Of a DNA stretch of 60,107 nt, positions 36,606 through 45,624 are shown piece after piece. This DNA comes from Rickettsia typhi (GTDB taxonomy: Bacteria; Pseudomonadota; Alphaproteobacteria; Rickettsiales; UBA1997), in the NCBI GenBank assembly GCA_945862455.1, contig CAMAXU010000006.1:1-60107 (forward strand), written 5' to 3'. The first letter of the stretch is position 1; each line of letters starts with the position of its first letter. The notes beneath the pieces were generated by a model. The model did not search any database. It had not been told where the DNA came from and saw only the letters and a list, made by a program, of their open reading frames with translations. A program made the translations under genes and the position numbers.

Positions 36606-37688
36606 TTGAAACTTTATTCCCGCTACATTCGCAATAAAACTTTAACTGGCTTTGTCGGCTTTATTTCCATTTTCATTTTTTTGATCTGGTTTAGCCGCGC
36701 CATTAGTTTTGTAAAATATGTTACTGAAAATGGCATTAGTTTAAGCCGTTTTTTTTACCTGTTTGTTTTAATTTTGCCTTGGCTTTTGCTGTTTATTGTT
36801 CCGATTTCAATGTTTGCCGCAATTTTAGTTACCTACAACCGCTTGATTTCAAGCAATGAAATTACCATTTTAAAAAATTCCGGACTCACCAAATTAGCAA
36901 TTTGTCGCCCTGTTATAAGTATCACAATTTTATCTTCAATTTTATGTTTCTTGGTTTCTTTTTATTTAATGCCTTACGCCAATAAAGAACTACGGCTTTC
37001 GCGCCTTGATCTCAAAAATAATTACGCCAATTTAGCCTTCAATCCACAAACTTTTGAAACTTTAAACAAACTTACAATTTACTCTCAAAAACGCGATATT
37101 GACGATAATCTTTTTGGCATTTTACTTCATGATGAAAGATCGGATAAATATTCAATCACCATAACTTCCAAAAAAGGAAATATCGTCATGAAAGACAATT
37201 CTGCCTTGCTTTACATGGAAAACGGAACGATCCAAAAATTAAATTACATTGATAACACATCTGAAATTTTGAATTTTGACAATTACGTTTTCAACCTCAC
37301 CGAAACTCAGAAAGGTGATAATAAAATACGTTGGAAATCAAAAGAGCGCTATTTGCACGAGTTATTAAATCCTAACGATGATTCAGAAGAAGAGGATTTA
37401 AAAAAATATCGCAATGAACTTCATCAAAGATTCACTTATCCTCTTTTGCCCATCATTTTTGCAGCTCTAGCCTTAGCTGCAATTTTACGCGGTGATTTTA
37501 ACCGTAAAGGAAATCTGACAAATATCATAATGGCTGTTTCGCTGGCAGTAGTTTTTTTCACCCTCACTATGATATGTTATTCACTGGTGGAAACTTCGGC
37601 AAAATTAACGCCAATTTTATATCTCAATTTTGCTGTATTTTTTATCATCGGAGTAGCAATGCTAACATCGGATCGCCGCAAATCATGA
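36606..37688 (+). CDS. lptF: Lipopolysaccharide export permease LptF
   Basis: LptF is one of the two inner-membrane permeases of the Lpt bridge. Membrane segments are visible near residues 12-32, 49-75, 97-117 and three more in the last 90 residues, around a periplasmic jellyroll domain. The start is a TTG at 36606 (MKLYSRYIRNKTLTGF); no ATG is better placed. It overlaps lptG by 4 bp. Together with fabZ-lpxA it shows that lipid A/LPS is made and exported. Confidence 0.92.
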   Translation: MKLYSRYIRNKTLTGFVGFISIFIFLIWFSRAISFVKYVTENGISLSRFFYLFVLILPWLLLFIVPISMFAAILVTYNRLISSNEITILKNSGLTKLAICRPVISITILSSILCFLVSFYLMPYANKELRLSRLDLKNNYANLAFNPQTFETLNKLTIYSQKRDIDDNLFGILLHDERSDKYSITITSKKGNIVMKDNSALLYMENGTIQKLNYIDNTSEILNFDNYVFNLTETQKGDNKIRWKSKERYLHELLNPNDDSEEEDLKKYRNELHQRFTYPLLPIIFAALALAAILRGDFNRKGNLTNIIMAVSLAVVFFTLTMICYSLVETSAKLTPILYLNFAVFFIIGVAMLTSDRRKS

Positions 37689-38794
37689 AGCCAAAACTGA
37701 TAAATATTTACATTGCCAAAAGTTTTCTAAGCAAGTTTCTGCAAATTACGCTAGGCTTTTCGCTGCTGATTTTCTTTATAAACATGCTTGATACTTTAGA
37801 AAAAGTCCGTGGCAGTGAAGCGCCGATTTACACTGGAATATTGATGGCTTTTTTCTTAATTCCTGATTTTCTAAATGATGTAATTCCTTCATTAGTTCTG
37901 ATTTCCGCAATCATAACTTTTTTTCTGCTTTCTTCAAAAAGTGAAATCACCATTATTCGAATGAGTGGTTTTTCCTTATGGCAAATATTACAGCCTGTCG
38001 CCACTACTGCAGCAATTCTGGGAGTTTTTTGGGTTACAATTTTCGGACCAATTTCAATTCAAATGGCTAAAAAATTTAATGCCCTTGAAAATAAATATGT
38101 CGAAAATGAAAGTCGCGAAGTTGTAGCGCCAGAAAATGGAATATGGCTCAAACAAGGCAATGAAAATGACCCTGATGAAGAAATTATAATTCAGGCTAAA
38201 AAAGTTTATCAAGAAACTCTAGAACTTGATGATGTAACAGTTTGGTATTTCAATAAAAATGGCGAATTTTATAAAAAAGTTGATGCCAAAGAAATGTTAA
38301 TGGAAGAAAATTTTTGGCTCCTCAAAGAGGCAACTTTAAACGACAATAATAATTTAAATAAAAAACTCGATAATTACAAAATTCCAACTGGATTAAGTGC
38401 CGATTTTGTAATGCAAAAAATCGTTAATAATTTTCAAAATGTAAAATTATTTTCAATTTTTGAATTACCTCATTTAATCAGCGAATTACAATCTTCCGGC
38501 CTTTCTTCAACCAAGTTTAAAGTTTATTACCAATCACTTTTGAGCAAGCCGCTTTTATTTTTGGCGATGACCTTAATTGCCTGCTATTTCGGCCTCAATC
38601 ATATTCGCAGTCAAAATGCGATTTTGATGATTTTTTCTGGAATCGTTTTGGGATTAATTTTTTATATAACTTCCAGCATTTTAAATGCTTTGGGCTCTTC
38701 TGGATTAATCCCAATATTCGCCTCAACTTGGATAATCGCCATCATCTGCATTTCAATTGGCACACTCTTACTTTATCGCAAAGAGAATTTATAA
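37685..38794 (+). CDS. lptG: Lipopolysaccharide export permease LptG
   Basis: LptG pairs with LptF and LptB. The 369-aa reading from the ATG at 37685 begins MKPKLINIYIAKSFLSKFLQ, as family members do, and overlaps lptF by ATGA. A longer frame from 37574 lies inside lptF and is rejected. It shows N-terminal membrane segments, a periplasmic domain and a final membrane bundle (IFSGIVLGLIFYITSSI). Confidence 0.93.
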   Translation: MKPKLINIYIAKSFLSKFLQITLGFSLLIFFINMLDTLEKVRGSEAPIYTGILMAFFLIPDFLNDVIPSLVLISAIITFFLLSSKSEITIIRMSGFSLWQILQPVATTAAILGVFWVTIFGPISIQMAKKFNALENKYVENESREVVAPENGIWLKQGNENDPDEEIIIQAKKVYQETLELDDVTVWYFNKNGEFYKKVDAKEMLMEENFWLLKEATLNDNNNLNKKLDNYKIPTGLSADFVMQKIVNNFQNVKLFSIFELPHLISELQSSGLSSTKFKVYYQSLLSKPLLFLAMTLIACYFGLNHIRSQNAILMIFSGIVLGLIFYITSSILNALGSSGLIPIFASTWIIAIICISIGTLLLYRKENL

Positions 38795-38873
38795 AACTTT
38801 CTTGTAATTTGGATTCTACAAAAATAGCTTTCGAACACTGATAACCAGATCCCATAATTTTTAAAAACAAAAT

Positions 38874-39470
38874 ATGAAAAACAAAATTCTCATCGCCTTA
38901 GTTGTAGTTTTATCTTTTTCGACTTCTTGTGCTAAAAAAAACTCAGTTTCCGCTAATCCTAAAAGCGAATTAGCCAACCTTCCTAACTGGGTTATTGATC
39001 CTTCAGTTAAAGATGGTGTTGGCGCAGTTGGTATTGCAAGCCCTTCCAAAGGTGGAATCAAATTTCAACTTCCGAAAGCTGAACTTGATGCCAAAGCCAA
39101 TATCGCAGCTATAATTCAATCTGAAGTCACCCGCGTTAGTAAAAATTCTATGAGATCAGCAAAAGTTAATGATGACGATGATGTTGAAGAATTTTTTTCT
39201 CAAGCAACTAAAGAAGTAGTAAAAAATTTACCACTTTCTGGCGTAAAAAGACTTAATATTTTTCAATCTGAAGATGGTACTTTGTATGTACAAATGGTGC
39301 TTTTAAAAGAAGATTATTCTAAATTTTTGGAAAATAGCGAAAAAACGTTTGCAGCCCGCGCAGCTAAATCAGGATTGAGCCGCGAGAATATAAATAAAAC
39401 CCAAGCTGCAACAAAAGAACTGTTTGATGAATTGGAAAAAGAGAGAGCAGAAAAAGACAAAGTTAATTAG
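38874..39470 (+). CDS. LPP20-like lipoprotein, first of the cluster
   Basis: The signal MKNKILIALVVVLSFSTSC gives a lipid-modified Cys19. The mature part begins with NLPNWVIDPS and continues GVGAVGIASP...AELDAKANIAAIIQSEV. This order (P-x-W, then VGxA, then an Ala-rich helix) is the pattern of LPP20/FlgP-type outer membrane lipoproteins. The last 40 residues are a charged helix. It is the first of four consecutive lipoprotein genes, but a hairpin separates it from the others. Confidence 0.8.
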   Translation: MKNKILIALVVVLSFSTSCAKKNSVSANPKSELANLPNWVIDPSVKDGVGAVGIASPSKGGIKFQLPKAELDAKANIAAIIQSEVTRVSKNSMRSAKVNDDDDVEEFFSQATKEVVKNLPLSGVKRLNIFQSEDGTLYVQMVLLKEDYSKFLENSEKTFAARAAKSGLSRENINKTQAATKELFDELEKERAEKDKVN

Positions 39471-39480
39471 AGAATTTCAA

Positions 39481-39517
39481 CTCATCGAGCGAGGCACTTT
39501 ATGCTTTGTTCGATGAG
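39481..39517. terminator. 16-bp hairpin after the first LPP20-like gene
   Basis: 39481-39496 pairs with 39502-39517 at all 16 positions (three G-T pairs) around a CTTTA loop, 10 bp after the stop. No T-run follows. Its core CATCGAGC is shared with the hairpin at 6369-6408, and both lie near family A ends. Confidence 0.55.
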
Positions 39518-39536
39518 CTACAATAAATTACATTGT

Positions 39537-39554
39537 GGCGCTGTCGCAAATCAA
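39537..39554 (+). repeat. Solo family A terminal repeat
   Basis: An exact 18-bp family A end, GGCGCTGTCGCAAATCAA, stands alone, followed after a few bases by the small lipoprotein gene. The rest of the element is missing. It marks a deleted copy or an end captured without its partner. Confidence 0.75.
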
Positions 39555-39568
39555 CAAAACTAAATCCC

Positions 39569-39736
39569 ATGATGATCAAAAAAATCATTTTTACTTTAAT
39601 TTTTTTCACCCTCACCTCTTGCCAATCTTATGTCCAAGATCAAGATAAAAAAACCAAAAAAGCTGCCAGCGCTTCCGAGAGAATCAATGCCAGCGATAAT
39701 AACAGCAAATCAACCCGCGACGAATTAGATGAATAA
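39569..39736 (+). CDS. Small lipoprotein (55 aa)
   Basis: From the ATG at 39569 the product begins MMIKKIIFTLIFFTLTSC, a lipoprotein signal with Cys18. Only about 37 charged, disordered residues follow (ending STRDELDE). A longer reading from 39533 would translate the family A end and is unlikely. Its stop overlaps the next LPP20-like gene by 8 bp, which argues that it is translated. No known family is recognised. Confidence 0.65.
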   Translation: MMIKKIIFTLIFFTLTSCQSYVQDQDKKTKKAASASERINASDNNSKSTRDELDE

Positions 39737-40703
39737 ATTATTTCTCTCTTTAACAACTTTGATAATTTTCTTTATCGCATCTTGCGCAATCAATAAAGAT
39801 AATTACCCAAGCTGGTATATTTCTCCCAAAGAAAATAACGTCGATTATCTTTATGGAGTTGCCGAAGGTTACAATCTTGAAGAATCAACCAAATACGCTT
39901 TAGCCGACGCAGCTTCGCGTTTAATGGTTACAATCTCTTCACAATCTGATTTATTGCGCGAAGAAAACCAAACCAACACCAATGAAGAGATGCGCCAACA
40001 AGTACGTCAGAATGTTAAGGAAATAAATTTCACCGGTTTTAAAGTTACCAGAAGTCAAAAAATTGGACAAAAATTCTTCACCGAAATTCAAATCGAACGC
40101 ACAAGCTTCGTCCTTGAGCAAGAAGATCGCATCGGATTTTTAGAAAGACAAATCAGCGATTTAGACAAAAATTCCAAAGGTAAAAATTCTATTCAAAGAA
40201 GAAATGCCCTTTTACAAATCAACGCTTTAAGCAAAGAAATTGAGTTAAAAAGCCGCATCCTTTCAGGTGCTGGAAAAAATATTGATTTAACAAAAAAATT
40301 AAACCGCGCTGCTGATTTTCAAAACCAGCTCGAAAAATTATCGGATAATATCGAATTTTATTTCGAAATAAATTCGCCAAAAGAAATTACTAAAATAATT
40401 CGCACTGCTTTAAATAAAGAAAAAATAAAAATCTCACCAAGCCTTAAAAATTCTAATCCCAATCAAGTTATAATAAAAATTACTTCTGCAACCAGAAGCA
40501 GCGAAATCTATTCAGCCTTTATGACCAAACTGGAAATTGATTTTGAAAATATCGCTGGTGAAAATGTGGTTGCAAGCAACAGTGTTGAGGTTACGGGAAA
40601 CTCAGCAATTAGTGAACATGAATCTTATTTAGCTTCTTTAACATCACTTGAAGAAAAAATTGCTAAAGATGGTATTTTAAAGATCGTTGGAATTTCAAAC
40701 TAA
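39729..40703 (+). CDS. LPP20-family lipoprotein, second of the cluster
   Basis: The signal MNKLFLSLTTLIIFFIASC gives Cys19. The LPP20 region follows at once: YPSWYISP, YLYGVAEGYNLEESTKYALADAASRL and a long segment with GFKVTRSQKIGQKFFTEIQIER. A coiled-coil stretch (about residues 135-205) and a further beta-rich domain make it larger (324 aa) than minimal LPP20 proteins. It is 3 bp before the CsgG/FlgT-like gene, so they are co-transcribed. Confidence 0.82.
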   Translation: MNKLFLSLTTLIIFFIASCAINKDNYPSWYISPKENNVDYLYGVAEGYNLEESTKYALADAASRLMVTISSQSDLLREENQTNTNEEMRQQVRQNVKEINFTGFKVTRSQKIGQKFFTEIQIERTSFVLEQEDRIGFLERQISDLDKNSKGKNSIQRRNALLQINALSKEIELKSRILSGAGKNIDLTKKLNRAADFQNQLEKLSDNIEFYFEINSPKEITKIIRTALNKEKIKISPSLKNSNPNQVIIKITSATRSSEIYSAFMTKLEIDFENIAGENVVASNSVEVTGNSAISEHESYLASLTSLEEKIAKDGILKIVGISN

Positions 40704-40706
40704 AAT

Positions 40707-41774
40707 ATGAAACTCAAATATTTGCTTCTGCTTTTATTACTCTCATCTTGCGTCATAATTGGCTCCTGCGCACCAACAATTAAGAATTTTGATAAATACG
40801 AAAAACAGTTTTTAACCAAATCAAGTTTAATGCCTTCAAAAGAAAATATTGAGGGAAAGCCACCAAAAATTGTAGTTTTTGCTTTGGATGAAAATTCTAA
40901 TCAGGTTGCAACTCAAGCTGGGCTTGGAAATGCAATCGCTAATAATGTTGAAAATATTGTCGCTCAAAATCGCCTTGGCGAATTAGTTGATCGTAATGCT
41001 TCCGAAAAATTAAAAAAAGAAATTGCTTTATCGGAAATGAATAAAACTGGTTCTTATAAAGGTCCGAAAGTGGCGGATTTTGCAATTTCTGGCACAATTT
41101 CTAACTCCGGATTTACCAGCAAATATTCCGCCGGAAGCGTGTTTTACAGCCCACGAACAGGGCTTATCACAATTCCGCCCAGCTATAATTATTCATCCGA
41201 CGTTTCGGGAAATTTAAAAATTTACGAACTTCCTTCTCTTACCGTTGTTGATGCTATTGAATTTTCGGGCAGAAAATCAAGAACTGAAAGCGTAAAACAA
41301 GATGGCGGAATGGCGATTGGCGCAATTCAGATTGGTGGCAATAAAGTTACGGGAAGCAATCGCGATGATAATTTGGTGCGCCGCGCCGGAGAAGATGCAA
41401 TTGATAATATAAAAATTGCAATCAAAAACTTTTTTGCCAAAAAAGGTTATATTTTAGAAAAACGGGCTTTTGACGGTAAAACAATTTTTAAAATTTCAAT
41501 CGGCTCACTCGATGGCATCAAGCATGGCGATAAATTTGAAGTAACCAGCCAGTATGAAGTTGAAAATGCCATTACTAATGAAAGCGAAGTTGAAACTAGA
41601 GTTATCGGGAGTGGAACAGTTGCCGATAAAATTGAACCTAAAGTTTCTTGGGTAGTAATTGATGATGAAAAGCAAATTGAAAAAATTAGGCTCGGTGACT
41701 CGGTGAAAATAAAATATAAAAAAGGCTCTTTTGATAATGTCTGGAAAATGACAAAGTCGATAGCGGAGCAGTGA
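40707..41774 (+). CDS. CsgG/FlgT-like lipoprotein
   Basis: The N-terminus MKLKYLLLLLLLSSCVIIGSC offers Cys15 or Cys21 for lipid attachment. Residues of about 50-240 resemble the nucleotide-binding-like fold of CsgG/LpoB/FlgT proteins (PPKIVVFALDEN, GELVDRNASEKLKKEIALSE, ADFAISGTI, NLKIYELPSLTVVDAIEFSG). Residues of about 265-340 look like the SH3-like FlgT C-terminal domain (ISIGSLDGIKHGDKFEV). FlgT and FlgP form the Vibrio flagellar H-ring, but no flagellar gene is here. Assignment is by pattern only. Confidence 0.75.
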   Translation: MKLKYLLLLLLLSSCVIIGSCAPTIKNFDKYEKQFLTKSSLMPSKENIEGKPPKIVVFALDENSNQVATQAGLGNAIANNVENIVAQNRLGELVDRNASEKLKKEIALSEMNKTGSYKGPKVADFAISGTISNSGFTSKYSAGSVFYSPRTGLITIPPSYNYSSDVSGNLKIYELPSLTVVDAIEFSGRKSRTESVKQDGGMAIGAIQIGGNKVTGSNRDDNLVRRAGEDAIDNIKIAIKNFFAKKGYILEKRAFDGKTIFKISIGSLDGIKHGDKFEVTSQYEVENAITNESEVETRVIGSGTVADKIEPKVSWVVIDDEKQIEKIRLGDSVKIKYKKGSFDNVWKMTKSIAEQ

Positions 41775-41811
41775 AAAATTAAATAGAAATTTAAAAGCAA
41801 AGCAAAATTAA

Positions 41812-42681
41812 ATGAATTTCATCTCCAATATAAAAGAAATCGCCTCTCAATACGACTATTTCATCTTCGACGTTTGGGGTGTAATTCACGATGGCAGCAA
41901 CGCTTATCCAGGCGCAGTAGAAGCAATTGCTTATCTTCGCCAGCAAAATAAAAAAATCTGCTTTTTATCAAACGCGCCGCGCCGCGCCGACAAAGTTGGT
42001 GGCGTATTAAACAAATTTGGTGTAACTCCTGATCTTTACGATTTTATCTTATCTTCCGGCGAAGCAACTTTTCTTGATCTAAAGAAAAATCAAGAAAACA
42101 GCTTTAAAAATTTCGGCCCTAATTATTTTTATATTGGCCCACAAAAAGATGTCGATCTGCTTGATAGTCTTAATTATAAAAGAGTTGAAGATGCTGCTAA
42201 AGCTGATTTTGCTCTTACAACCGGCTTCGATCACGAAGCTTCAACATTAGCTGAGAAACTTCCACAAGCCATTGCTGCCAAAGAAAATAATTTAAAAATG
42301 ATCTGCGTAAATCCAGATCTGATCGTGGTAAAACAAGACGGTATTGAAATGATTTGCGCTGGCACTTTGGCCCGCCAATATGAAAAACTTGGTGGCGAAG
42401 TAATTTATTATGGCAAACCTTTTCAATCAGTTTACAAAATGGTTTGCGAATTTTTTAATAACCCTGAAAATAAAAAAATTCTTGCTATCGGAGATGGAAT
42501 GGAGACAGATGTTAAAGGTGCTGCAGATTTCGGAATCGACAGCCTTTTAATTACCGGAGGAATACTTTCAAAAGAACTATCCGTAAGCTACAACCAAAAT
42601 GTCGATAAAAACAAACTCGAAACAGTTTGCGCTAGATACAACCTTTTTCCTAAATTTGTAATTTCCAATTTAAAATTATGA
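41812..42681 (+). CDS. HAD class IIA phosphatase (TIGR01459 type)
   Basis: The 289-aa protein starts DYFIFDVWGVIHDG, where Asp in FDVWGV is the HAD nucleophile, and continues KKICFLSNAPRRADKV and ILAIGDGMETDVKGAADFGIDSLLITGG. This matches the NagD-like subgroup found mainly in alphaproteobacteria. The substrate is unknown. It overlaps the parvulin gene by 4 bp. Confidence 0.9.
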   Translation: MNFISNIKEIASQYDYFIFDVWGVIHDGSNAYPGAVEAIAYLRQQNKKICFLSNAPRRADKVGGVLNKFGVTPDLYDFILSSGEATFLDLKKNQENSFKNFGPNYFYIGPQKDVDLLDSLNYKRVEDAAKADFALTTGFDHEASTLAEKLPQAIAAKENNLKMICVNPDLIVVKQDGIEMICAGTLARQYEKLGGEVIYYGKPFQSVYKMVCEFFNNPENKKILAIGDGMETDVKGAADFGIDSLLITGGILSKELSVSYNQNVDKNKLETVCARYNLFPKFVISNLKL

Positions 42682-43763
42682 GACGCTATTCCAGAAAGAA
42701 AAATTCTACTAAAATTTTTATCGTTGCGACAACAATTGCAGCCTTAGTTTTCGGCGCTTCAGCATATTTCTTCAAGAGAGGAAATGATGTAGTTGTTGCA
42801 CAAATTAACGATCAGAAAGTTTATAAATCTGAGATTGAAAGAAAATTACGCATCGTTTTTGATGTTCAAAATCTTGAACAAAATCAAGAAACTAAAATTC
42901 CTGAAGTTGAAAATTTACCAAAAGAGGTAATCGAAATTTTAGTAAAAGAAGTTTATCTGGACAAAGAATTAGCCAGAGAAGCTAAAAAATCTAAAGTCGC
43001 CGACAGCAAAGAAGTTAAAGATAAAATTGCTGATGCAAGAGATAAGATTCTTCGCCAGTCCTATATCGATTCAATGGTTAAGCAAGAAATCACTGACCAA
43101 AAAATTAGCGATAAATATGCTGAATTAAGCAATGAATTAAACGGCAAAAAAGAATATTCAATTTCACACATCGTCACCAAAACTAAAGATGATGCCGAAA
43201 AAGTTTTGAAAGAAATGCAAGGTAAAAAACCAGCAAAATTTTCTGACTTAGCTAAAAAATATTCAATCGATCAAGAAAGCGCTGAAAAAAGCGGCGATCT
43301 TGGTTACATCCTTGAAGATAATATGATCAAGGAGATTGGAGATACGGTTGGAAGTTTAAAAAAAGACGAGGTTTCCAATCCAATTCAAACCAAATTCGGC
43401 TGGCACATCATAAAAATTTCTGATGTTCGCGATGCCAAAGCATTACCTTTTGAATCAGTAAAAGACAATATTCGCGAGCAATTAGCGCAAGATAAATTGA
43501 ATGAAATCAATTCCAGAATTACTAAAAATTCTAAAGTAAAAATTCTGATTAAATTGAAAGAAACTGAAATTCCAAAACCTGAAATTGAGAAAAAAGCTGA
43601 AGAAAAAAAACCGGAAGAAACTAAAACTGATTCGATTGATCTTGAAAAATCCGGCGCCATTTCTGACGCTGATAAAGACAAGAATGTAAAAAAAGCTGAT
43701 GCAGTTGCAGAAGAAAAAGTTGAAGTAATACCGTCAAATGAAAAACAAAAAACCAATCGATAG
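42678..43763 (+). CDS. Parvulin-type peptidyl-prolyl isomerase, membrane anchored
   Basis: One N-terminal membrane segment (about residues 12-28) is followed by a SurA-like helical part and a PpiC domain (about 155-250) with YSISHIVTK, FSDLAKKYSID and TKFGWHIIKI. It should fold secreted proteins in the periplasm. The C-terminal 70 residues are an unusual Glu/Lys-rich, probably disordered tail. It overlaps the HAD gene by 4 bp and rlmB by 26 bp. Confidence 0.9.
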   Translation: MRRYSRKKNSTKIFIVATTIAALVFGASAYFFKRGNDVVVAQINDQKVYKSEIERKLRIVFDVQNLEQNQETKIPEVENLPKEVIEILVKEVYLDKELAREAKKSKVADSKEVKDKIADARDKILRQSYIDSMVKQEITDQKISDKYAELSNELNGKKEYSISHIVTKTKDDAEKVLKEMQGKKPAKFSDLAKKYSIDQESAEKSGDLGYILEDNMIKEIGDTVGSLKKDEVSNPIQTKFGWHIIKISDVRDAKALPFESVKDNIREQLAQDKLNEINSRITKNSKVKILIKLKETEIPKPEIEKKAEEKKPEETKTDSIDLEKSGAISDADKDKNVKKADAVAEEKVEVIPSNEKQKTNR

Positions 43764-44544
43764 AAATCAACGCAACCATATTCCACAAGGATCAAACCTT
43801 GGTGGAATATGGCTTTGCGGTAAGCATCCTATTTTCACTATTCTCCTAAAAAAACGTCGTAAAGTTTTTGAAATCCTAGTTACAATTAACTCAATATCAG
43901 AACTAGAAACTTTTTTACAAAAAAATTCCCTCCTTCATTTGAAGCCATTGGTTAAAATGGCGGATAATAATAAAATCGAATCATTAGTTGGCAGAAATCA
44001 GGTGCATCAAGGTTTTGCAGCCAATTGTTCCGCACTTCCAACCCGCACTCAGAATGATCTTTTAACCGAACTTTACGCAATTAAAGAAGGTGAAAAACTT
44101 CCGACACTTCTTTTACTCGATCAAATTTCTGATCCGCATAATGTTGGCGCAATTATTAGAAGCGCGATTGGTTTTGGTGTGACCAAAATAATTTTCCTTG
44201 AACATAATTCTCCAAAAGAAAATGCTACAATTGTTAAAGCATCGGCCGGAACCATTGAATCTGCTGATTTAATCGTGGTTACCAATTTTAGTAATTTGAT
44301 GGAAAAACTCAAAAAAATCGGCTATTGGTGCATTGGTTTGGCGGGTGAAGGAAAAGCTTCGATTCAGTCTTTAAAAGAATATAAAAATATAGCACTAATC
44401 GTTGGTTCAGAAGGAGATGGAATTCGCGATCTGGTTAAAAAAAATTGTGATGTGCTTGCTAAAATTGATATTGGTAAAGACGTTGAGAGCCTTAATGCAT
44501 CAGTTGCCGCAGCTATTACGCTTTACGAATTGGCGCGGAAATAA
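43738..44544 (+). CDS. rlmB: 23S rRNA (guanosine-2'-O)-methyltransferase RlmB (TrmH family)
   Basis: This SPOUT enzyme methylates 23S rRNA G2251. The 268-aa product has an N-terminal substrate-binding domain (GIWLCGKHPIFTIL) and the knotted catalytic domain: LLDQISDPHNVGAIIRSA, IVGSEGDGIRDLVKKNCD and VESLNASVAAAITLYE. Its start lies inside the 3' end of the parvulin gene; no later ATG would keep the N-terminal domain. Confidence 0.93.
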   Translation: MKNKKPIDRNQRNHIPQGSNLGGIWLCGKHPIFTILLKKRRKVFEILVTINSISELETFLQKNSLLHLKPLVKMADNNKIESLVGRNQVHQGFAANCSALPTRTQNDLLTELYAIKEGEKLPTLLLLDQISDPHNVGAIIRSAIGFGVTKIIFLEHNSPKENATIVKASAGTIESADLIVVTNFSNLMEKLKKIGYWCIGLAGEGKASIQSLKEYKNIALIVGSEGDGIRDLVKKNCDVLAKIDIGKDVESLNASVAAAITLYELARK

Positions 44545-44559
44545 CAAAGTTAGATCAAA

Positions 44560-45351
44560 ATGAAATATAAAAAAATCGCCGTGATCGCTGCTAATAAAAA
44601 TGCCCACGCCAATGAGCGCAAAAACGCATTAATAGAAAAATACAGCTTTACCGACATTACAAACAACCACAAACAAATCGAAAATATTGACCTCGTAATC
44701 GCCATTGGCGGAGATGGATTAATGTTGCATCTCCTGCATGAATATGAAGCAAAACGCGTTCCGGTTTATGGAATCAACTGCGGAACCGTTGGCTTTTTGA
44801 TGAATAATTTTTCTGAAGAAGATTTTTTAGAAGTTTTAAGCCGCGCTAAAGAATCAACTCTTTACCCACTTCGCGCCAATATTATCGACAATAAAAACAT
44901 CCACCACAGCCATATCGCAATCAATGAAATCGCGCTTTTACGTCAATCAAGCCAAGCCGCAAAAATCAAGATCGAAATTAACGAACAATTGCGTTTAGAA
45001 ACTCTTGCAGCTGATGGAATTTTAGTTGCGACAGCCGCTGGAAGCACAGCCTACAACCTTTCCGCCGGTGGTCCAATAATTCCTTTTGGTTCAGAAATTT
45101 TAGCATTAACACCAATTAGCCCTTTTAGACCCAGAAAATGGCGCGGCGCTTTACTTCCAGCTAATAGCAAAATTAGGTTGCAGGTTTTGGATGATGAATT
45201 GCGTCCGGTTAGTGCTACCGCAGATTCTAGCGAAGTTAGAAATGTGAAAGAGGTAATAATTTTTGAAGATCGTTCAATCGCATTTAAAATTCTTTTCGAT
45301 CCAAATCATTCATTGGAAGAAAGAATTATTAGAGAACAATTTGTGAATTGA
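44560..45351 (+). CDS. nadK: NAD kinase
   Basis: NadK phosphorylates NAD to NADP. The 263-aa product has the GGDG motif (IAIGGDGLMLHLLHEY), NCGTVGFLMN and ADGILVATAAGSTAYNLSAGGPI, all conserved. It follows rlmB by 15 bp and appears to be the last gene of the run that begins with the HAD phosphatase. Confidence 0.96.
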   Translation: MKYKKIAVIAANKNAHANERKNALIEKYSFTDITNNHKQIENIDLVIAIGGDGLMLHLLHEYEAKRVPVYGINCGTVGFLMNNFSEEDFLEVLSRAKESTLYPLRANIIDNKNIHHSHIAINEIALLRQSSQAAKIKIEINEQLRLETLAADGILVATAAGSTAYNLSAGGPIIPFGSEILALTPISPFRPRKWRGALLPANSKIRLQVLDDELRPVSATADSSEVRNVKEVIIFEDRSIAFKILFDPNHSLEERIIREQFVN

Positions 45352-45518
45352 AGATCAGATATTGTTGTTTGGTTTATACCAAAATTCAAAAGATTTGTGG
45401 TTGACCAAAACAAAAAACCAATCTTTTTTACAATTTCTAAAACGAGCATTTGACTTTTTTCCAAGCCTTCCTAATGTGCCGCGCCTCTTGTAAAAGTTCT
45501 CCCGCAAAATTTTGAAAT

Positions 45519-45595
45519 GGGTCTGTAGCTCAGTTGGTTAGAGTGCGCGCCTGATAAGTGCGAGGTCGGAGGTTCAAGTCCTCCCAGACCCACCA
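45519..45595 (+). tRNA. tRNA-Ile (anticodon GAT), CCA encoded
   Basis: Acceptor GGGTCTG (45519-45525) pairs with CAGACCC (45585-45591); discriminator A and encoded CCA follow. The anticodon loop CTGATAA gives GAT, and the T-loop is TTCAAGT. In most alphaproteobacteria this tRNA lies inside the rRNA operon; here it stands alone, which fits a genome with split rRNA genes such as Rickettsiales. Confidence 0.97.
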
Positions 45596-45624
45596 TTTCA
45601 AAATTAGTTTTTTTAAATTTCTCC

